Source: G020354085 sp964629975 (GTDB lineage: Bacteria; Pseudomonadota; Gammaproteobacteria; Acidiferrobacterales; Sulfurifustaceae). Taken from it: DNA of 16,453 nucleotides. The position numbers and the translations under genes are program-made. Of the stretch, positions 9,636 to 16,453 are shown in pieces. Location: contig CAZVUN010000060.1 of assembly GCA_964629975.1 (NCBI GenBank), positions 1 to 16,453 of the forward strand, written 5' to 3'. The notes under the pieces are model-generated. The model saw only the letters and a program-made list of their open reading frames with translations, ran no database searches and was not told where the DNA came from. Every line of letters starts with the position of its first letter. Position 1 is the first letter of the stretch.

Positions 9636-9656
9636 TCCTCGCACATCCGCGCGCCG

Positions 9657-10523
9657 CTAGTCATTCGCCGCTTCGCGCACGGGCAGGTGGCGCGCGAGAA
9701 ACGCATCGAGCCCTCGCGTGTAGGTCGCGCCGCTCAGCAGAAAACCCTCGTTGTGCGAGCCGCGCAGGCGCAGCAGTTCCTTGGGCCCTTTGGCGGCGGC
9801 GAAGATCGCCTCGCCATGGTGAAAGCCGATGATCTCGTCCTCGGGGCTATGAACGATGAGCACCGGGCAGCGCACCGCCTGCACGTAGTCGCGCGTCGCG
9901 TACCGAAACCGCGACAACCATCGCACCGGCAGCCACCAGTAGTGCTCGGCGGCGGCATCCGGCACCGAGGTGAACGCCGACTCGAGAATGAGCGCGCCCG
10001 GCGTGCGTTGCGCGGCGAGCCACGCGGCCACGGCCGCGCCGAGCGAGCGGCCGAACAGCACGATCTGCTGCGCGGCGATGCCGCGCTCCTCGGTCAGGTA
10101 GCGCCACGCGGCAAGCGCATCACGCTGCGTGCCCGCCTCGCTCGGACTGCCTTCGCTGCTCCCGTAACCGCGGTAGTCAAAGATAAATATGGAAAGCCTG
10201 AGTTCGTGAAAGATGCGGATCGAGTCGAGACGGTGCGAGATGTTGCCGGCGTTGCCGTGGAAGAAGAGCAGGGTCGTACGCGGCTGCACGGCGGGAATGA
10301 ACCAGCCGTGCAGCTGCACGCCGTCGTCGGTGCGCAGCCGCACGTCCTCGTAGGCGAGCCCGATTGCCCGCGGTGTGGTCGCGAGCTCGCGCGACGGCAG
10401 GTCCGGCAGATATAACATGCCCGACTGACCGACATAGACGGTCAACAGCAGCAGGCAATAGACCCCCGCCGCCGTCAGCAATGCCGACACCAGGCCAGAC
10501 ACCTGCCTCCCCCGCACGCGCAC
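9657..10523 (-). CDS. Alpha/beta hydrolase, BEM46-like, membrane-anchored
   Basis: This 288-residue serine hydrolase has an N-terminal membrane anchor (about 10-31, LVSALLTAAGVYCLLLLTVY) followed by a catalytic domain. The oxyanion-hole HGNAGN (89-94), DYRGYGSSEGSPSE (116-129), nucleophile elbow GRSLG with Ser160, acid Asp229 in SPEDE and base His257 in GSHNEGF form a complete triad. This arrangement is typical of the BEM46/YfhR-like family of uncharacterised membrane-linked hydrolases. The substrate is unknown. The start is uncertain: 10523 is GTG without a good ribosome-binding site, and a GTG at 10490 inside the same stretch is an alternative that would shorten the anchor. It is divergent from the lipoprotein gene. 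Confidence 0.88.
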   Translation of the reverse strand: MRVRGRQVSGLVSALLTAAGVYCLLLLTVYVGQSGMLYLPDLPSRELATTPRAIGLAYEDVRLRTDDGVQLHGWFIPAVQPRTTLLFFHGNAGNISHRLDSIRIFHELRLSIFIFDYRGYGSSEGSPSEAGTQRDALAAWRYLTEERGIAAQQIVLFGRSLGAAVAAWLAAQRTPGALILESAFTSVPDAAAEHYWWLPVRWLSRFRYATRDYVQAVRCPVLIVHSPEDEIIGFHHGEAIFAAAKGPKELLRLRGSHNEGFLLSGATYTRGLDAFLARHLPVREAAND

Positions 10524-10639
10524 CGCGCCGTGCGTTCACGCGCCCAGCTTATGCGGGATGACCGGCACCTCACAAGGTACTGCCGGCCGCGCGTCTGCTC
10601 CGATGCGACGCGCAAGGCGGTGCGGCGCGGCCGTTCCGG

Positions 10640-10645
10640 TATACT
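10640..10645 (+). promoter_or_regulatory. Candidate -10 box for the DUF4136 lipoprotein gene
   Basis: TATACT (five of six to TATAAT) lies about 68 bp before the ATG at 10713. No convincing -35 is seen at 16-18 bp spacing. It would give a leader of about 60 nt containing the hairpin at 10684-10699. Confidence 0.3.
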
Positions 10646-10683
10646 GCCCTCTCCCGGCCGGGCGCAGGGCAGGCACGGCGTAA

Positions 10684-10699
10684 GTCGCGTTCACGCGAC
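10684..10699 (+). promoter_or_regulatory. Leader hairpin abutting the ribosome-binding site
   Basis: GTCGCG-TTCA-CGCGAC is a perfect 6-bp GC-rich stem with a 4-nt loop. It ends one base before GAAGGA (10700-10705), the Shine-Dalgarno of the lipoprotein gene. It could insulate or modulate ribosome loading; no regulatory role is shown. Confidence 0.35.
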
Positions 10700-10712
10700 G
10701 AAGGACTCGGCA

Positions 10713-11285
10713 ATGAAGACACGGGGCGGGTGGATTGTGGGCGTGGCTGCCGCAATGCTGGTTGCGGGCTGTGCCGTGATGGACGTCACGTCCGACTACG
10801 ACCCGGGCTTCGACTTCGCGTCGTTCAAGACCTACCAGTGGCTGCCGGGCAAGGGCAAGCTGCCCGGGCGCGGCGAAGTAACCGACGACCTGCTCGACGG
10901 CCACGTGCGCCGCGCGGTCGAGAAGGAGCTGACCGCCAAGGGCTATGCGCCGCGCGCGCACGGCGCACCGGATTTCCTGGTCACCTTTCACGCCATCGTG
11001 GAAGACAAGGTCTATGCGCACGTCATCAACGACTACTACGGCGGCTACGGCTACGCCGGCTACTACGGTTACCGCCGCACGCGGACCGGTCCACGGGTGG
11101 AGACCTACCAGTACAAGCAGGGCACGCTCATCATCGACGTCATCGATGCCGCCGCGCGCAAGGTCGTGTGGCGCGGCACCGTCGAGGGCGAGGTCGACAT
11201 GTACAAGGACCCGCAGAAGCGCATCGAGCGCTTGAACGAAGCGGTGCGCCGCGCGCTCGCGCAGTTCCCGCCGCCGAAGAAGTAA
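10713..11285 (+). CDS. DUF4136 domain lipoprotein
   Basis: This 190-residue envelope lipoprotein has a signal peptide (MKTRGGWIVGVAAAM) ending in the lipobox LVAGC, so Cys20 is lipidated and +2 is Ala, which predicts outer-membrane sorting. The mature part begins with the DUF4136 pattern VTSDYDPGFDFASFKTYQWL and continues with DDLLDGHVRRAVEKELTAKG, the usual domain layout. A Tyr/Gly-rich insert (YYGGYGYAGYYGY, about 108-120) precedes the core strand GTLIIDVIDAAARKVVWRG. ATG 10713 is chosen over upstream in-frame starts because the signal peptide begins there and GAAGGA lies seven bases upstream. The function of the family is unknown. It stands alone, convergent with the outer-membrane barrel gene. 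Confidence 0.9.
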   Translation: MKTRGGWIVGVAAAMLVAGCAVMDVTSDYDPGFDFASFKTYQWLPGKGKLPGRGEVTDDLLDGHVRRAVEKELTAKGYAPRAHGAPDFLVTFHAIVEDKVYAHVINDYYGGYGYAGYYGYRRTRTGPRVETYQYKQGTLIIDVIDAAARKVVWRGTVEGEVDMYKDPQKRIERLNEAVRRALAQFPPPKK

Positions 11286-11300
11286 TCCGTCCCGCCGAGT

Positions 11301-11334
11301 CGCACCCCGCGCGCCCCGCAGCGTGCGGGGTGCG
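11301..11334. terminator. Strong GC hairpin between convergent genes
   Basis: CGCACCCCGC (11301-11310) and GCGGGGTGCG (11325-11334) form a perfect 10-bp stem around a 14-nt loop, between the lipoprotein stop (11285) and the barrel-protein stop (11342). There is no T-run on either side. It is placed where a bidirectional terminator would be, but it lacks the classical U-tract. Confidence 0.5.
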
Positions 11335-11341
11335 CTGCCAC

Positions 11342-11935
11342 TCAGAAGCGATAGCCGAGAATCACGCCAACGCTGCTGCCGTCGGCTTTCACGTTGGTGT
11401 TCTCTACCTTGTACTCGACGGCGGTGTAGTTGACGCCCAGATAGACACCCTGAAAGCTGCCCGCGCCGAACATGTAGTCCACTTCGGCGACCCAACCCAC
11501 GGCGTTCTCAAAATCAATGTCGACATTGGAGGCTGCACCACTGCCCGTCGCGTACGGTGCCATGTGGTAGGTGACGCCGGCGCCGACTCGCACGTGGTCA
11601 CCCGCCTTCGCGAATACCAGCAGATCGGCAGGAAAGCGACTCCACTCGATGTCGCCGTTGTCGGCGCTGATCGAGTCGAACTTCCAGCCGATCGTGCCCT
11701 GGATCTCGAACACGTCGCTCACCGGAAACACGACGCCGGCCGAGAGCGACAGCCACTCGCCTGCCTTGATGCGCTGGCTGTCGCCGTTGCTGAACGTGGC
11801 GTTGGCCAGCTCATCGCCGCCGAAATGCGCGCCCGCCTGGAGCACGACATCGACCGCCTCGGCGCGCGGCGCCATTGCCGCAAGCACCACGCAACTCACG
11901 GCGCCAACCAACAGATGTTTGGTCTTGAAGTTCAT
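11342..11935 (-). CDS. Small outer-membrane beta-barrel protein
   Basis: This 197-residue protein has a Sec signal peptide (MNFKTKHLLVGAVSCVVLAA, cleavage after AEA at residue 27). The mature part of about 170 residues has alternating polar/hydrophobic strands rich in Gly, Val, Tyr and Asp, for example SLSAGVVFPVSDVFEIQGTIG, HVRVGAGVTYHM and GVYLGVNYTAVEYKVE. It ends in LGYRF, a C-terminal aromatic as required by the BAM machinery. Size and pattern fit an eight-stranded barrel (OmpX/OmpW-like or the general outer-membrane beta-barrel superfamily); the exact family is not recognised. The start at 11935 has AGGGAGAG upstream. A function cannot be given. Confidence 0.8.
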   Translation of the reverse strand: MNFKTKHLLVGAVSCVVLAAMAPRAEAVDVVLQAGAHFGGDELANATFSNGDSQRIKAGEWLSLSAGVVFPVSDVFEIQGTIGWKFDSISADNGDIEWSRFPADLLVFAKAGDHVRVGAGVTYHMAPYATGSGAASNVDIDFENAVGWVAEVDYMFGAGSFQGVYLGVNYTAVEYKVENTNVKADGSSVGVILGYRF

Positions 11936-12252
11936 AGACTGCTCTCCCTGGGTTTGGTTACTGTTATCGATGTGTAGTCCGTGACCCCTTGCCGGCATAC
12001 CTACATGCGTCGTGCCCGACTCGCAATCTCCGCGGGTCGGACTTTTCTGCGCGCGCCACACGCGACGACGTCGCGTCAGACTTCCGTCACTACGGACGGA
12101 CCCAGACGTCACGCACGGGCACTTTCTCGATCGGGTGACAATCGCGCTCACGAGGCACACATTTGCCGAGGGGAGATTGCGCGTCGGCCCGCAGGGCGAT
12201 TGAAACGGCATTAGCAGCGCTTGCAGGTCGCATCGACGAGGTACGGCACGAT
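11936..12252. other. 317-bp intergenic region without a gene
   Basis: It lies between the barrel gene and the end of the ATPase operon, both on the minus strand. No reading frame here looks real. It holds a perfect 8-1-8 inverted repeat at 12060-12076 (ACGCGACG-A-CGTCGCGT), a small 5-bp hairpin at 12083-12096, and a CRISPR-repeat-like GGGCGATTGAAAC at 12194-12206. A convincing barrel-gene promoter was not found; TTGCGA with a poor -10 seventeen bases later is the best seen. No clear terminator follows the ATPase D gene. Confidence 0.5.
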
Positions 12253-12846
12253 CTACGCCTGCCGCACGCGGATCGCTTCTTCCTGCTCGACTTCCTCGAG
12301 GCGCGCTTCGAGCTCGTGGATGGTGCCGGTGATTTCCGGGAGCAGCACGTCCTCAAGCGCGCGGGCGCGGCGTTCGGTGCGCCGGTATTCATGGCGCAGA
12401 CGCTGGAGGTTGCCGGCGATCGCGGCGAGCGTGGCGGATTGCTCCATCACCGCAAGGAACATGCGCCGGCAGCGCTCCGCCTCGGGCGAGGGATTGAGCG
12501 CCGCGGGCGAGGCGCCCGGCTCGGCGCGCAGGCGCGCCTGCTGCAACCGCACGCCGAGCAGCAGCTGCGGCTCGACGTCGAGCGCGACGTTGCCGAGCGC
12601 GGCGGCCGGATAGACCTGTACGCCCTCGAAGCCGTGGCGCGCGACCGCCTCGCGCAGTGCCTGCGCGGCTTCCTGCAGGCGCAACTGGAACTGCGCCCAC
12701 AGGCTCTCGTAGCGCTTGAGCTCACGCAGCATCTCGGCCGCGAGCAGCAGGCGCTTCTCGTCGAGGAACTCGTAGCCCTCGCGCATCGAGCGGCGCTCGT
12801 CCTGCAGCTCGAGCACGGCGGCGCGGGTCGGTGTGATTTCGCTCAT
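12253..12846 (-). CDS. atpD: V/A-type ATPase subunit D
   Basis: This 197-residue subunit forms the central rotor shaft and couples the A3B3 head to the membrane ring. It begins MSEITPTRAAVLELQDERRS and has the family signature FLDEKRLLLAAEMLREL (about 27-43). Long N- and C-terminal helices form the coiled coil, with LRHEYRRTERRARALEDVLL near 155-175 and an acidic ELEARLEEVEQEEA end. The length is normal. The ATG lies 16 bp after the stop of subunit B. It is the last gene of the operon in this window; membrane subunits I and K do not follow. The name follows V-type nomenclature and this is not the F-type AtpD (beta subunit). Confidence 0.93.
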   Translation of the reverse strand: MSEITPTRAAVLELQDERRSMREGYEFLDEKRLLLAAEMLRELKRYESLWAQFQLRLQEAAQALREAVARHGFEGVQVYPAAALGNVALDVEPQLLLGVRLQQARLRAEPGASPAALNPSPEAERCRRMFLAVMEQSATLAAIAGNLQRLRHEYRRTERRARALEDVLLPEITGTIHELEARLEEVEQEEAIRVRQA

Positions 12847-12862
12847 GCCGCCGCCCCGATGG

Positions 12863-14412
12863 TCACGCGGTCCCTTCGATGTGCTGGGCGACCTGCGCAT
12901 CCGACAGGCGCGACAGCTCGCTCTTCGGCAGGATGCGCAGCAGCTGCCAGCNNNNNNNNNNNNNNNNNNNNNNNNNNNNNNNNNNNNNNNNNNNNNNNNN
13001 NNNNNNNNNNNNNNNNNNNNNNNNNNNNNNNNNNNNNNNNNNNNNNNNNNNGCATCCGACAGGCGCGACAGCTCGCTCTTCGGCAGGATGCGCAGCAGCT
13101 GCCAGCCGATGCTCATGCTCTCCTCGAGGCTGCGCGCGTCCGCCTGGCTGACCAGTTCGTGCTCGAAGCGGTTGGCGAATTCGAGGTACTTCCTGTCGAT
13201 GTCGGACAGCCCCTCCTCGCCCACCACACCGGCCAGGATGCGCGCCTGCGTGCCGCGCGCGTAGCTCGCAAACAGCTGCGAGGCGATGGCCGGGTGATCG
13301 GCGTGCGTGTACTTGGCGCCGGTGCCGTCCTTCATCAGGCGCGAGAGGGACGGCAACACCTTGACCGGCGGATAGATGCCGCGCCGGTCGAGCTCGCGGT
13401 CGATGACGATCTGCCCTTCGGTGATGTAGCCGGACAGGTCCGGGATCGGGTGGCCGATGTCGTCGGCCGGCATGGTGAGGATCGGCAGCTGGGTCAGCGT
13501 GCCGGGGATGCCGCGCAGCCGGCCGGCGCGCTCGTAGAGCGTGGCGAGGTCGGAATAGAGATAACCGGGATAGCCCTTGCGGCTCGGGATCTCGCCGTGC
13601 GACGACGACACCTCGCGCAGCGCCTCGCAGTAGTTGGTAATGTCGGTGATGATGGCGAGCACGTGCTTGCCTTCGGTGAAGGCCAGGTACTCGGCGGCGG
13701 TGAGGGCAAAGCGCGGCGTGAGCAGGCGCTGGGTGCTGGAGTCCGACGCGAGATTGAGAAACAGTGCCGTGCGCGCCAAGGCGCCCGACTCCTCGAGCGT
13801 GCGCCGGAAGAACTCGGCGCTCTCGTACGGCAGACCGATGCCGGCGAACACGATCACGAATTCTTCCGCCTCGGCGCTCTTGAGCTTGGCGTTGATGGCG
13901 ATGCTCACCGCCATGCGGTCGTGCGGCAGGCCCCCGCCCGAGAAGAGCGGCAGCTTCTGCCCGCGCACCAGCGAGTTCATGAGATCGATGGTGGTGATGC
14001 CGGTCTCGATGAAGTCGCGCGGCGTGTCGCGTTCCACCGGGTTCATCGGCAGTCCCTCGATCGGCAGGCTCTTGACCGCCGCCACCGGCGGGCCGCCGTC
14101 GATCACCTGCCCGACACCGTTGAAGATGCGCCCGAGGATGCCCGGACCGACATCGAATTGCAGGGGGTGACCGAAGAAGCGCACGCGCGTCTGCGCGAGC
14201 GACAGGCCGCTCGTGCTCTCGAGCACCTCGATCACCATATAATCGTCGTCGAGGGTAGCCACGCGCCCGAGGCGCGGACGGTTGTCGGGGCCGAGCACCT
14301 CGACCGCGTCGTTCAGGCCCACGTCGACGGTGCGCTTGAGGAACAGCAGCGGTCCGTCGAGCTTGGTGCCGACGCCCTCGACCACGAGTCGCGTTCTCAT
14401 CGTACCGGTCAT
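12863..14412 (-). CDS. atpB: V/A-type ATPase subunit B (non-catalytic), interrupted by an assembly gap
   Basis: Regulatory, nucleotide-binding but non-catalytic head subunit. Residues 1-80 form the beta-barrel. The P-loop position is replaced by LPLFSGGGLPHDR (about 154-166), as expected for B rather than A. GYPGYLYSDLATLYERAGR and LTMPADDIGHPIPDLSGYITEGQI are family landmarks. The frame runs to RILPKSELSRLSD at 13052, is broken by 100 N (12952-13051), and the same 55 bases then recur. Removing 155 bases gives 1395 nt, a clean frame of 464 residues ending AQVAQHIEGTA. This is a normal length, so the gene is intact in the organism. The start is ATG 14412 (a GGGGG lies close upstream); ATG 14400 is an alternative. 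It lies 57 bp after subunit A. Confidence 0.93.
12952..13051. other. Assembly gap (100 N) flanked by identical 55-bp ends
   Basis: Exactly 100 N are placed between two copies of the same 55 bases (12897-12951 and 13052-13106, both starting GCATCCGACAGGCGCGACAG). This is the mark of a default-length scaffold gap between contigs that actually overlap. The 155 surplus bases shift the frame of subunit B artificially. Confidence 0.97.
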
Positions 14413-14469
14413 TTGAGCCCCCGTGCCCGGGCGGGCAGCGCCACGCGCGCAACCGCAGCCGCCCTGTGC

Positions 14470-16214
<1,745 letters not shown>

Positions 16215-16218
<4 letters not shown>

Positions 16219-16453
16219 GCCTCGCCCTGTTCCCCCAGCTTGGCGAGCAGGCGCGCCTGGATGGCCGCGTGGTCGCCGAGGATTCCCTCCAGCGTGCCGT
16301 CCAGACAGGCACCGGCCGCACACAGTCGCACGCCGGCGCTCGCCTTCGCGTCGACGATCAAGCGCGGCGCCGCACCGGCCGCCGCCGCGATCGCCTGCGC
16401 CAGGTCGTCGCGATCCGCCGCCGTCAGATCCGCCGGGTGGTACACCTCCCAGG
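16215..16453 (-). CDS. atpE: V/A-type ATPase subunit E, C-terminal part (5' end outside window)
   Basis: The frame is open to the right edge, so only the last 78 residues or so are seen, ending in AIQARLLAKLGEQGEA. LIVDAKASAGVRLCAAGACLDGTLEGILGDH matches the C-terminal globular domain of V/A-type subunit E, where a 'Gly-Val-x-Val ... Asp-x-Thr-Leu-Glu' hairpin is usual. E forms the peripheral stator stalk. Position directly before subunit A with a 4-bp overlap supports the call; the sequence alone is only moderately distinctive. Confidence 0.75.

Noticed and set aside
12186..12206. CRISPR array
   Set aside because: There is only a single repeat-like unit, with no second copy, spacer or cas gene; it is kept as a low-interest observation only.

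Overview
The window is GC-rich, densely coded DNA from a draft or metagenome-derived scaffold; it contains a run of exactly 100 N inside a gene. The gene content points to a proteobacterium, most likely a gammaproteobacterium with anaerobic or sulfur-linked energy metabolism. The clues are a NifJ-type pyruvate:ferredoxin oxidoreductase, a DsrC/TusE/RspA-family protein, a HydB/AsrA-like 4Fe-4S subunit, a V/A-type ATPase operon, a RAYT transposase with GTAGCCCGGATG-type REP sequences, and an outer-membrane barrel plus a lipoprotein. The species cannot be named from this sequence.

Left part (1-2775, minus strand): a compact operon encodes a DsrC-like protein with no cysteine at all, then a dicluster 4Fe-4S protein, then a class I methyltransferase with a regulatory domain that runs off the left edge. 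A 246-bp divergent control region (2776-3021) with two FNR/CRP-like half-palindromes separates it from the plus-strand pair nifJ and a dihydroorotate-dehydrogenase-like gene (3022-7624). The shared region suggests that both arms respond to oxygen or redox state, which is an inference.

Middle part (7703-11935): an orphan 92-residue basic protein comes first, then about 450 bp of REP sequences arranged as a decayed tandem duplication. A RAYT transposase follows, with an inward-facing REP at each end. Next are housekeeping or envelope genes: a DUF456 membrane protein, an alpha/beta hydrolase, a DUF4136 lipoprotein and a small outer-membrane beta-barrel protein. A strong GC-rich hairpin lies between the last two, convergent genes.

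Right part (12253-16453, minus strand): V/A-type ATPase genes in the order E (partial), A, B, D. Subunit B is interrupted by the 100-N gap. The 55 bases on either side of the gap are identical, so the gap is an unmerged contig overlap. Removing 155 bases restores an intact frame. No membrane subunit (I or K) follows D.

I see no convincing wholly new system. The most interesting items are the cysteine-free DsrC homologue in an operon with an orphan HydB-like subunit and a methyltransferase opposite nifJ, and the duplicated REP array next to its RAYT.
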